Positions 33,971 to 40,375 of a stretch of DNA of 40,375 nucleotides are shown here, piece after piece (within the stretch, counting starts at the first letter, position 1; each line of letters starts with the position of its first letter). The DNA is from an uncultured Alphaproteobacteria bacterium. Its GTDB lineage: Bacteria; Pseudomonadota; Alphaproteobacteria; RF32; CAG-239. Location: contig CALXPZ010000079.1 in NCBI GenBank assembly GCA_944390375.1, positions 1 through 40,375 of the forward strand, given 5' to 3'. The notes beneath the pieces were generated by a model that was given only the letters and a program-made list of their open reading frames with translations, was not told where the DNA came from and searched no databases. Position numbers and translations under genes: made by a program.

Positions 33971-34008
33971 AAACTCCGTGTCGTATGAAAACGACACGGA
34001 GTTTTTTT
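33971..34008 (+). terminator. strong intrinsic terminator
   Basis: AAACTCCGTGTCGT (33971-33984), loop ATGAAA, ACGACACGGAGTTT (33991-34004), then T-run to 34008: a perfect 14-bp stem 18 bases after the stop of paralogue 1. Confidence 0.95.
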
Positions 34009-34103
34009 GACAAAAAGATGAAAAACAAGTTGATTATGTACAAAAAATATGTTATTTATATATTGTAGTTAAATAATTTTTTTTATTATAATTTTTTAAA
34101 CGT

Positions 34104-34850
34104 ATGAAAAAAAATAAGTTTTGGATCGAATTATGGTCCAAGTATGGGAAATTTGTGTTTGCGGGAGCGAGCCTGCTTTTTCTGCTTATTGTCCTGCTTT
34201 GTGGTTCTTACGATGGCATAATGCTGACTTTTGCGGTGATTGTCATGTTAATCGCCTTTTTTAGACTTGATATATGCAATCTGCCGATAAAAAGCGTTTT
34301 TGTCCGTGCCGGCTGGAGTTTGATAATGGGAGCCGTGTTTGTTCTGGTTGTACCGTTGCTGACTTACAATAAAGACGGGTTTATTCATCATTTTCCAGGC
34401 TATATAGCGGCTTATATTGTGGTTATAAATATTTATGCTTTTTCTTCCATAATATCTTACCATATGAAGCTGAATGATCTAAACAGCGGATGTGCTTTCT
34501 GGCCTCTGGCAGAGCCGGTAGAAACAAAATTAAACGGTGTACTCCTATGGTTGCTTGTCTCTACCGTGCTTTTTATTTCACTGTTTGTGATTGAAACGCA
34601 CCAATATGATAACTACCGTTTCAGCAAAGCAGAGTTCACGGACGTTATTTCCTGGGAAAAAGAAATTTATCAGGGGAAAACAGTATACATCGTTACAACC
34701 AAAGACGGTACTTTTAGCATCAGCCCCTGGGAATATCCGGCAATCAGGAAAATTAATCCAAACACAAAATTGAAAATACTTTATGACCAGTCAAACGATA
34801 ACAACAAAAATCAATGTCTGCCTGTCAAACGACTGGAAATAAAGAACTAA
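34104..34850 (+). CDS. membrane protein with conserved C-terminal domain (paralogue 2)
   Basis: The product has 248 residues. Four or five membrane segments lie in the first ~165 residues, then the same soluble C-terminal domain as the gene at 33294 (KEIYQGKTVYIVTTKDGT, EYPAIRKINPNTKLKILYD). Its own promoter must lie in the 33.95-34.10 kb gap, which is AT-rich (a TATATATTG segment at 34055-34063), because a terminator separates the two genes. Function is unknown. Confidence 0.75.
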   Translation: MKKNKFWIELWSKYGKFVFAGASLLFLLIVLLCGSYDGIMLTFAVIVMLIAFFRLDICNLPIKSVFVRAGWSLIMGAVFVLVVPLLTYNKDGFIHHFPGYIAAYIVVINIYAFSSIISYHMKLNDLNSGCAFWPLAEPVETKLNGVLLWLLVSTVLFISLFVIETHQYDNYRFSKAEFTDVISWEKEIYQGKTVYIVTTKDGTFSISPWEYPAIRKINPNTKLKILYDQSNDNNKNQCLPVKRLEIKN

Positions 34851-34888
34851 AAAAATCCCCTTTATCATGATGATAAAGGGGATTTTTT
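34851..34888. terminator. bidirectional intrinsic terminator between paralogue 2 and rho
   Basis: AAAAATCCCCTTTATCA (34851-34867), loop TGA, TGATAAAGGGGATTTTT (34871-34887): a perfect 17-bp stem with A-run on one side and T-run on the other, between genes that converge (34850 plus, 34893 minus). Confidence 0.95.
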
Positions 34889-34892
34889 TGTC

Positions 34893-36146
34893 TTAAGAAT
34901 TCATATTGTTAAAGAAATCCTGATTATCTTTGCTTTGCTTAAGTTTATCAAGCAGGAATTCCATACCGTCGGTCATCCCCATCTGCATCAGCACACGGCG
35001 CAGAACCCACATCTTGGTCAGTGTCGCCTTATCAACCAGCAGTTCTTCCTTACGGGTGCCGGAACGGGTAATGTCAATGGTCGGGAAAAGGCGTTTGTCG
35101 GTTAATTTACGGTCAAGAATAATCTCCGAATTGCCGGTACCCTTAAATTCCTCAAAAATAACTTCGTCCATGCGTGAACCGGTATCAATCAGCGCGGTGG
35201 CAATGATTGTCAGTGAACCGCCTTCTTCCACATTACGGGCAGCACCAAGCAGACGTTTCGGCCGCTGGAGAGCATTGGCGTCGACACCACCGGTCAAAAC
35301 TTTACCGGAAGAAGGAACCACGGTGTTATAAGCACGCCCCAGACGGGTAATGGAATCGAGCAGGATAACTACGTCTTTTTTGTTTTCTACCAAACGTTTG
35401 GCTTTCTCAATCACCATTTCCGCAACCTGAACATGGCGGGAGGCCGGTTCGTCAAAAGTGGAAGAAATCACTTCGCCTTTGACCGAACGGGTCATATCGG
35501 TTACTTCTTCCGGCCGCTCGTCAATCAGCAGCACCATCAGATAAACTTCCGGGTGGTTGGTGGAAATGGCATGGGCAATATTTTGCAGCATAACCGTTTT
35601 ACCGGTGCGGGGGGGCGCCACAATCAGCCCGCGTTGTCCTTTGCCCTGAGGAGCCACCAGATCGATAATACGGGTGGTATAGTCCTTATCGCCGCAGATA
35701 ATGTCAAAATCGAGCTTTTCTGTCGGGTAAAGCGGCGTCAGGTTGTCAAAATTGATTCTTAGTTTGGATTTTTCGGGATCATCAAAATTGATGCGGTTGA
35801 TTTTGGTTAGGGCAAAATAGCGCTCATTGTCTTTGGGAGCGCGGATTTCTCCTTCGATCGTGTCGCCGGTACGCAGCCCGAATTTTTTAACCTGGGCGGG
35901 AGAAACATAAATATCGTCGGGACCGGCCAGGTAGTTGGATTGTGCCGAACGCAGAAAGCCAAAGCCATCCTGTAAAACTTCGATTGTTCCTTCACCGTAT
36001 ATGATATTGTCATCAGAGGCAACTTTTTTTAAGATAGCAAACATCAAGTCCTGTTTGCGCATGGAAGAAGCGTCTTCAATACCGAGCGCTTCAGCTTCGG
36101 TTAACAAATCCTTGGGGGATTTTTGCTTTAAATCGTTTAAATGCAT
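34893..36146 (-). CDS. rho: transcription termination factor Rho
   Basis: An RNA-dependent hexameric ATPase. From ATG 36146 ([15 protein letters not shown]) it has 417 residues, matching other alphaproteobacterial Rho; an ATG at 36173 adds nine residues and is less likely. It has the N-terminal RNA-binding region (GFGFLRS), Walker A in [26 protein letters not shown], the Q-loop region [19 protein letters not shown] and the C-terminal GTRKEELL segment. It flanks the origin, as in many Alphaproteobacteria. Confidence 0.97.
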   Translation of the reverse strand: MHLNDLKQKSPKDLLTEAEALGIEDASSMRKQDLMFAILKKVASDDNIIYGEGTIEVLQDGFGFLRSAQSNYLAGPDDIYVSPAQVKKFGLRTGDTIEGEIRAPKDNERYFALTKINRINFDDPEKSKLRINFDNLTPLYPTEKLDFDIICGDKDYTTRIIDLVAPQGKGQRGLIVAPPRTGKTVMLQNIAHAISTNHPEVYLMVLLIDERPEEVTDMTRSVKGEVISSTFDEPASRHVQVAEMVIEKAKRLVENKKDVVILLDSITRLGRAYNTVVPSSGKVLTGGVDANALQRPKRLLGAARNVEEGGSLTIIATALIDTGSRMDEVIFEEFKGTGNSEIILDRKLTDKRLFPTIDITRSGTRKEELLVDKATLTKMWVLRRVLMQMGMTDGMEFLLDKLKQSKDNQDFFNNMNS

Positions 36147-36340
36147 TGAATGTCCGTTGTTTGTGGATGTCAAAAAATTTTATATTGGAAAATTAAAGAG
36201 AGACGTTGCCAACCGGCAACAGGAATTTTATAATTCATAAAATACCGGTTGTCAAATAATTGTTCACGAAAAGTTTTCAACACCTCTTTTGCCCAATCAT
36301 ATATATTTTTAAAATGTTTTTGAAGGTTGTATATAGCGGT

Positions 36341-36432
36341 TTAAGCTGGGGATTAAATTTTATTAACAGATTTATCCAGATTTTAACGGTTTGTTAATAA
36401 AACGGTTAAGAAAATTTTAAGAAAGTTTTAAC
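36341..36432. promoter_or_regulatory. phased TTAA array, candidate CtrA-binding sites in oriC
   Basis: TTAA tetramers start at 36341, 36353, 36363, 36383, 36394, 36406, 36417 and 36428, with steps of 12, 10, 20, 11, 12, 11 and 11. Three adjacent pairs fit the CtrA spacing TTAA-N7-TTAA exactly (36383/36394, 36406/36417, 36417/36428), and the last is the full consensus TTAA-N7-TTAAC. Confidence 0.65.
36372..36380 (+). promoter_or_regulatory. DnaA-box-like site
   Basis: TTATCCAGA, one mismatch from TTATCCACA, inside the TTAA array. Confidence 0.55.
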
Positions 36433-36489
36433 TTCTTTGTCGGTCGCGAGTCAGGTTTGTAAATAAAAATTTTTACCGTTTGTTAATAA
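36381..36489 (+). repeat. imperfect 20-bp direct repeats in oriC
   Basis: Positions 36381-36400 and 36470-36489 match at 18 of 20 bases and share the core GTTTGTTAATAA, with 69 bases between. They flank the CtrA-like sites and the GAGTC site. Confidence 0.65.
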
Positions 36490-36515
36490 TTTTTGTTATC
36501 CCTGTTTTTGCCATA

Positions 36516-36536
36516 AGTGGATAAAAGTTATCAACC
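36516..36536. promoter_or_regulatory. pair of opposed DnaA-box-like sites
   Basis: TTATCCACT on the minus strand at 36516-36524 (one mismatch) and TTATCAACC on the plus strand at 36528-36536 (two mismatches), 3 bases apart. Confidence 0.55.
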
Positions 36537-36588
36537 TGTTAGTATCTTGTTTTATTGAATTTGAATTATCGGGATTAAATTGTATAAA

Positions 36589-36627
36589 TGTGGAAAAAGC
36601 CCCTGTTATACACAGGGCTGTTGATAA
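36589..36627. promoter_or_regulatory. three clustered DnaA boxes, including one consensus site
   Basis: TTTTCCACA (minus, 36589-36597, one mismatch), TTATACACA (plus, 36606-36614, matching the consensus TTATNCACA) and TTATCAACA (minus, 36619-36627, one mismatch). The consensus box sits in the centre of the palindrome CCCTGT-TATAC-ACAGGG (36601-36617). The group ends 18 bases before the coaE start, so DnaA could also regulate coaE-dnaQ. Confidence 0.75.
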
Positions 36628-36645
36628 GTTTGGATTTTTGAGAAA

Positions 36646-37230
36646 ATGAAACTGATTGCTGTTACCGGCTCAATAGGCTGCGGAAAAACGACCATTGCCC
36701 GCATTATCAGAGAGCAGGGATATGTGGTGTTTGACGTCGATGCATGGGTCAGACGCCTGTATTACAACAAAAATTTTATTAACCGAATCAGGGAGGCTTT
36801 TCCGGGAACAACGGAAGGCTGGACGGTTGATAAGCGCAAACTGCGCAACATTGTTTTTAACGATAACCGGGAGCTTAAAAAACTGGAGGCGATGACGCAC
36901 CCGTTTTTGCGCCGCTATTTGAAATCGGTTATCCGCCGCAACAGTCGGGTTGACGCTTTGTTTTTTATCGATGTGGCGCTGCTTTTTGAAATGGGATGGG
37001 ATATTTACTGCGACCGGATCATTGTGGCCGATGTTGCATACGAAATCCAGAAAAAACGGGTGATGGCGCGGGATCATGTTAACGGTGAGGATTTTGACAA
37101 GATAAACGACGTGCAAATGAGCAACGAGAAGAAAAAACAAATGGCAGACGCGGTTATTGACACCGACAAGCCGATTAATGTATTAAAAACAGAAGTGATT
37201 GCTTTGCTTGGCGAACTGGAGAAAGAATAA
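36646..37230 (+). CDS. coaE: dephospho-CoA kinase
   Basis: Last step of coenzyme A synthesis: ATP-dependent phosphorylation of the ribose 3'-OH of dephospho-CoA. The 194-residue protein has Walker A VTGSIGCGKTTIAR (about 6-19), the VFDVDAWVRRLY motif, MTHPFLRRYL and FFIDVALLFEMGWD. These are typical of CoaE, and length is normal. It lies directly beside oriC and 2 bases before dnaQ. Confidence 0.95.
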   Translation: MKLIAVTGSIGCGKTTIARIIREQGYVVFDVDAWVRRLYYNKNFINRIREAFPGTTEGWTVDKRKLRNIVFNDNRELKKLEAMTHPFLRRYLKSVIRRNSRVDALFFIDVALLFEMGWDIYCDRIIVADVAYEIQKKRVMARDHVNGEDFDKINDVQMSNEKKKQMADAVIDTDKPINVLKTEVIALLGELEKE

Positions 37231-37232
37231 AA

Positions 37233-37970
37233 ATGAAAACGGCATTGCGGGAAATTGTGTTTGATACGGAAACAACGGGGTTGTCGCCGGAAACAGGCGA
37301 TCGGCTGGTTGAAATCGGCGCGGTTGAGCTGATTAACCACATCCCGACCGGACGGACTTATCATCAGTATATCAACCCGGAACGCAGCGTGCCGGAAGAA
37401 GTGGTGGCGGTACACGGGTTAACGGAAGAGTTTTTGAAAGATTATCCGGTTTTTGCCGACGTGGCGGCCGCTTTCATCGAGTTTGTCGGCGATGACGGCA
37501 TTTTGGTTGCTCATAACGCCTCTTTTGATATCAAGTTTATCAATTTTGAATTAAAAAAACTCGGTTACCCCGAATATGAATGGGACCGGGTGGTCGATAC
37601 GCTGGAAATTGCCCGTAAGAAGTTTCCGGGAGCCAAAAACAATCTTGATGCGCTGTGTAAAAGGTTTAACATTGACAACAGCCATCGTACCAAACACGGC
37701 GCCCTGCTTGACGCGGAACTTCTGGCCGACGTTTATCTGGAGCTTTTGGGCGGTGCCGAACCTTCCATGCTGCTTAAGACGGAAGAAGAAAAATCCGTTC
37801 AGAGTACCGGCGGGTTTGTTTTTGCTGCAGAAAAGAAAATGCGCCCGTTGAGAGTGTTCGCCATAACGCCGGAGGAAGAGGCCGAACATCAGGAATTTTT
37901 GAAAAGCAAGCTGAAAAACGCCCTTTGGCTGGCAGAACCGGCAGCTGAAAAGGAAGAGGCCAAGGCTTAA
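37233..37970 (+). CDS. dnaQ: DNA polymerase III epsilon subunit (3'-5' proofreading exonuclease)
   Basis: The product has 245 residues. The DEDDh exonuclease motifs are complete: FDTETTGLSP (Exo I), the HNASFDIKFIN segment (Exo II), and RTKHGALLDAELLADVYL (Exo III with His and Asp). The C-terminal tail (about 185-245) would hold the polymerase-binding part. The coaE-dnaQ order is conserved beside alphaproteobacterial origins. The stop converges on the kinase gene at 37974 with a 3-base gap and no terminator. Confidence 0.95.
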   Translation: MKTALREIVFDTETTGLSPETGDRLVEIGAVELINHIPTGRTYHQYINPERSVPEEVVAVHGLTEEFLKDYPVFADVAAAFIEFVGDDGILVAHNASFDIKFINFELKKLGYPEYEWDRVVDTLEIARKKFPGAKNNLDALCKRFNIDNSHRTKHGALLDAELLADVYLELLGGAEPSMLLKTEEEKSVQSTGGFVFAAEKKMRPLRVFAITPEEEAEHQEFLKSKLKNALWLAEPAAEKEEAKA

Positions 37971-37973
37971 ATT

Positions 37974-39383
37974 TTAACGGGCTCCCAAAAGCGAAAAAGC
38001 CGATATCGTATCGCCCATACCGACCAGGGTTTTGGGGTGGTCAATGATGATGGCGGGAACGGCTATGACGTCGCAGCCCGAATAAGATCCCAGCCCTGTC
38101 AGCAAAAAGTTTTCATCAGCCAGAAAAGCGGACAGTTTTTTTAATCCCTCAATTCCGTATTGACTGACGGGCATTGAGACCGCGGCTGTCAAATCGCGGT
38201 AGGAAGCCAGTTGTCCGGTCAGGGCTTTGGAGGCGGCCGCAGCAGCGGCCAGAACCATACCGTTTCTGTCGGCAGCGGGAGAAATCGGGAAATTTTTATC
38301 CTGCATGGTCATGTAAAGTCCGAACATATGGAGCTGGATGCGCGGGCAGCCGGTTTCTTTTTTGATTGCGGCAAGAGCTTTAAACATATTTTCCGGCGAG
38401 GGCTGACGGCGGCATTCTTCGGCCAGCGTTTGTTGTCCGAGAACTTCCAGAAAGTCGATGGCTTCGCGCTCGTTTAAGCCGGCGGAATCGGCAAGCGGCA
38501 TAATCAGCCGGGCAACGCTTTCGCGGACGGCCGTGTCCTGCGTGGAGGCTATTTCCAGATGGATAACCGGCCGCGGATTTTTCTGCCGCCATTGTTTGAT
38601 AACGGGGATCGTTTTTTTGACCAGCGCGGTTCCGTTGTTGTTTTCGCTTAAGGCCTGGTAGCCGGAAAGAATGATATAGTCAACCGGTTCGCGGAAAGTA
38701 AAGTCCGTAAAATGCGGGTCTATCACCAGATTGAACAGTACCGGATCATAGGTGGCAATAAAACGGTTTGATTTCGGACAGGTGAAAGTTTTTCCCTCAA
38801 TTTCCAGGCTGTCGCCTTTGGAAAATTCGATAATCCAATGAACGGAGGCTTCTTCCCCGGGGCGGTCAATCTGATATGCCGGTTTTAAGACGCCGCTTTC
38901 GTCAAAAGAAAGAAGATTGTTTTTTTTAAAAAATTGTTCTGCCTGCAAGGCGGGCAGAGAAGCAACGTGGGCTATAACCCTTTTGATGCCGGTCAGCGAC
39001 ATGGTATTGGCAATGATCCCCGCCTGCGCTCCCATCTGAAGTTTGCGGGTGCCGAGTTCTTTTTTCATCCATTGATAAATTTCGGGATCTTCGGCCGTCC
39101 ATTCTTCCGCAATCCCCAGAGTAAAGCAGCGGAAAATGCCGCGGAGAATATCTTCAGGACGGCGGATACCGCGGGTCGGGATATTTTCCAGATCGGCCAG
39201 ACTCATGCCTGCCTGATTTATTCTTGCCTGTAAGTCGCTGCCGGAAAAACGGACGACGGAATCGACATTGGCATTGAAAGCGGCGGCCAGAGTGCCGATT
39301 TCTTCCATTTTAGCCAGGGTTTCGGGCGCTTTTTCGTATTCTTTCCGCCAGCTTTCTGCAATTTGTTCAGGGGAGGGATACAT
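37974..39383 (-). CDS. ADP-dependent glucokinase/phosphofructokinase family protein
   Basis: The product has 469 residues. ADP_PFK_GK family landmarks run in order: AAFNANVDSVVRF (about 33-45, sugar site), MGAQAGIIANTMSLTGIK (about 117-134), PALQAEQFF, IIEFSKGDSL, DYIILSGYQAL, HLEIAST, IQLHMFGLYMTM and the C-terminal VGMGDTISAFSLLG with the catalytic Asp. The fold uses ADP rather than ATP to phosphorylate glucose or fructose 6-phosphate and is best known from Archaea and animals. Which substrate applies here is undecided. AAGGA precedes ATG 39383, which overlaps the upstream stop by 17 bases. Confidence 0.85.
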   Translation of the reverse strand: MYPSPEQIAESWRKEYEKAPETLAKMEEIGTLAAAFNANVDSVVRFSGSDLQARINQAGMSLADLENIPTRGIRRPEDILRGIFRCFTLGIAEEWTAEDPEIYQWMKKELGTRKLQMGAQAGIIANTMSLTGIKRVIAHVASLPALQAEQFFKKNNLLSFDESGVLKPAYQIDRPGEEASVHWIIEFSKGDSLEIEGKTFTCPKSNRFIATYDPVLFNLVIDPHFTDFTFREPVDYIILSGYQALSENNNGTALVKKTIPVIKQWRQKNPRPVIHLEIASTQDTAVRESVARLIMPLADSAGLNEREAIDFLEVLGQQTLAEECRRQPSPENMFKALAAIKKETGCPRIQLHMFGLYMTMQDKNFPISPAADRNGMVLAAAAAASKALTGQLASYRDLTAAVSMPVSQYGIEGLKKLSAFLADENFLLTGLGSYSGCDVIAVPAIIIDHPKTLVGMGDTISAFSLLGAR

Positions 39384-40375
39384 TTTTTAATCCTTCGGTT
39401 TTCATCAATGCCAGCGAATAGGCGGAAATCTCGGAAAGAGCGCGGTTAAATTTCAGTTTGGAATCGGTCGTTGCATACCAGCGGGCGAGCTCTTTATCGG
39501 CGAGCAGAGGCTGGTTTTCCTCTTGGGAAAGCATTTCTACCGCGATGGCAAACTGTCCATCGTCAACATATTTTCCGATTTCCTTTAATGCCTTGATTTC
39601 CGGAGTTTCATTTTCGGTTCCGGAAATACGGATATATTCGTTGATTTTTCTTAATAAACGGTCTTTCCAACTGCCCCGGCGGTTGAAATCGGAAATGATG
39701 CGGCCGCTGATTTGATTGAACCCGGAAACAAGGTTTTTGTCGGAAGGATACTGACGAGAAGAATTGTTATAAATATAATTGATTTGGGTTTCTATTTCCG
39801 GCTCGGCGGCGGCCAGTTGTTTTAATACTTCCGCCTCAAAGCGCACCGGTTGCCCGGCGGCAGCGTTTTCTTTTATCATCATGGCGGCGGTCAGTATCAA
39901 AGCCCCGTCGTTTGAAATTTGCGCCAGTTTCGCCGTTCTTTTTTCCAGTGCGTCGAGCCTTTCGCCCATGCTGATGACGGCCGAAGAATCGGCTTTGATA
40001 TTCATATACTGGTTGGTCAGGTTTTCCATTTTGCCGACTTTGTCATAAAGACGGTTGATGGCGTTACTGATACTCTCCGGGATAACATATTTGATTTCTG
40101 TAACCGGTTCCTGCGGACGCGGGGCAGAAACTTTCTTTTCGGCCGGTTTTTCAGCCGGTGCCGCTTTGGGAGCGGGAACAACCGCCGGAATATGCGCCGG
40201 TCTTTCCGTTTGTGCCTGCATCGGCAGCGGTTTGTGTTCAGGCAAAATCATTTTTTCATAATAAACGGCGGCGGCCAGGACGCCGGCGGCAATTATCAGC
40301 GCCGTAAGCAGCGCCGGTACGGAAGCCTGACCGGAACATTTTTTTTCTTTTTGGTCGGGAACAGGCTGGTTGTCC
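39367..40375 (-). CDS. Mic60/mitofilin-like inner-membrane protein, 5' end beyond the window
   Basis: The frame is open to the right edge, so the start lies outside. Visible residues: a Lys-rich segment, then a membrane helix (ALLTALIIAAGVLAAAVYY at about 40263-40319), a Pro/Ala/Lys linker, a coiled coil (NAINRLYDKVGKMENLTNQY) and a helical C-terminal domain. Segments such as AAAGQPVRFEAEVLKQLAAAEPEI, SWKDRLLRKINEYIRI and DDGQFAIAVEMLSQ match the layout of alphaproteobacterial mitofilin-type proteins (COG4223), which shape inner membranes. The match is by pattern only; other coiled-coil membrane proteins are possible. It is coupled to the kinase gene downstream. Confidence 0.55.
   Translation of the reverse strand, partial: DNQPVPDQKEKKCSGQASVPALLTALIIAAGVLAAAVYYEKMILPEHKPLPMQAQTERPAHIPAVVPAPKAAPAEKPAEKKVSAPRPQEPVTEIKYVIPESISNAINRLYDKVGKMENLTNQYMNIKADSSAVISMGERLDALEKRTAKLAQISNDGALILTAAMMIKENAAAGQPVRFEAEVLKQLAAAEPEIETQINYIYNNSSRQYPSDKNLVSGFNQISGRIISDFNRRGSWKDRLLRKINEYIRISGTENETPEIKALKEIGKYVDDGQFAIAVEMLSQEENQPLLADKELARWYATTDSKLKFNRALSEISAYSLALMKTEGLKNVSLP

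Larger units (their letters stand above)
36240..36645. other. predicted chromosomal replication origin oriC
   Basis: About 400 bases without a gene between divergent rho and coaE. It contains at least five DnaA-box-like 9-mers (annotated separately), a phased TTAA array at 36341-36432, two long direct repeats and several AT-rich stretches that could unwind (for example 36397-36432 and 36459-36498). In Caulobacter and Magnetospirillum-type genomes the origin lies in this same neighbourhood of rho, hemE, coaE and dnaQ. hemE is absent here. One GANTC site (GAGTC at 36448-36452), a CcrM-type methylation target, is also present. Confidence 0.85.

Noticed and set aside
1-40375. CRISPR arrays, tRNA genes, rRNA genes, insertion sequences or prophage
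   Set aside because: None of the diagnostic repeats, cloverleaf arms, transposase or phage motifs were seen on either strand.

Overview
This window looks like the replication-origin region of an uncultured alphaproteobacterial chromosome. Four things support this: the conserved rho / mnmE / mnmG / rsmG / parA / parB order, coaE-dnaQ diverging from rho, two perfect parS sites, and an AT-rich gap (about 36240-36645) holding DnaA boxes and CtrA-type TTAA arrays. The ffs-dnaX-ybaB-recR group, an HPr kinase without its N-terminal domain and an mlaE-mlaF pair also fit Alphaproteobacteria. A large secreted cysteine-rich protein and the moderate GC content suggest a host- or gut-associated lineage, but I cannot prove that from sequence alone.

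Layout. Positions 1-483: a possible gene tail, then palindromic dispersed repeats. 484-2970: the secreted Cys-rich protein (-). 3184-10965: a LonH-type protease, a degenerate EEP-domain membrane protein, a TPR membrane protein, a very charged protein and a PAS sensor without a kinase domain. 11067-17861: tsaB, yraN, rsmI, a lipoprotein of the LppC/LpoA type, SRP RNA, dnaX, ybaB, recR and a small ankyrin-like secreted protein. 17951-23579: cvpA, radA, mlaF, mlaE, hprK, tsaE and a nuclease-like membrane protein, all on the minus strand. 23744-26014: parB, parA, rsmG. 26195-28466: two tandem PHP phosphoesterases and an HD hydrolase inserted between rsmG and mnmG. 28474-32394: mnmG, a membrane-anchored methyltransferase (+) and mnmE. 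32583-34850: a HAD phosphatase and two paralogous membrane proteins inserted between mnmE and rho. 34893-36146: rho. 36147-36645: the predicted oriC. 36646-37970: coaE, dnaQ. 37974-40375: an ADP-dependent sugar kinase and the start-truncated gene of a Mic60/mitofilin-like membrane protein.

How it fits together. Replication would start near 36.4 kb. ParB would load at the parS sites 7.6 and 10.4 kb away, inside mnmG and rsmG, and CtrA (encoded elsewhere) would control firing. dnaX and dnaQ supply replisome subunits. mnmE/mnmG, tsaB/tsaE, rsmG and rsmI modify tRNA and rRNA.

The most unusual observations are: a 15-bp motif, TTTAAATACRGTGTT, found four times (plus one degenerate copy) in one orientation and only in the origin-proximal genes rsmG, mnmG and mnmE; a helically phased TTAA array in oriC; an A10 tract in dnaX where slippage would give a gamma-like short form; an archaeal-type ADP-dependent kinase; and several proteins that have lost catalytic residues or domains.
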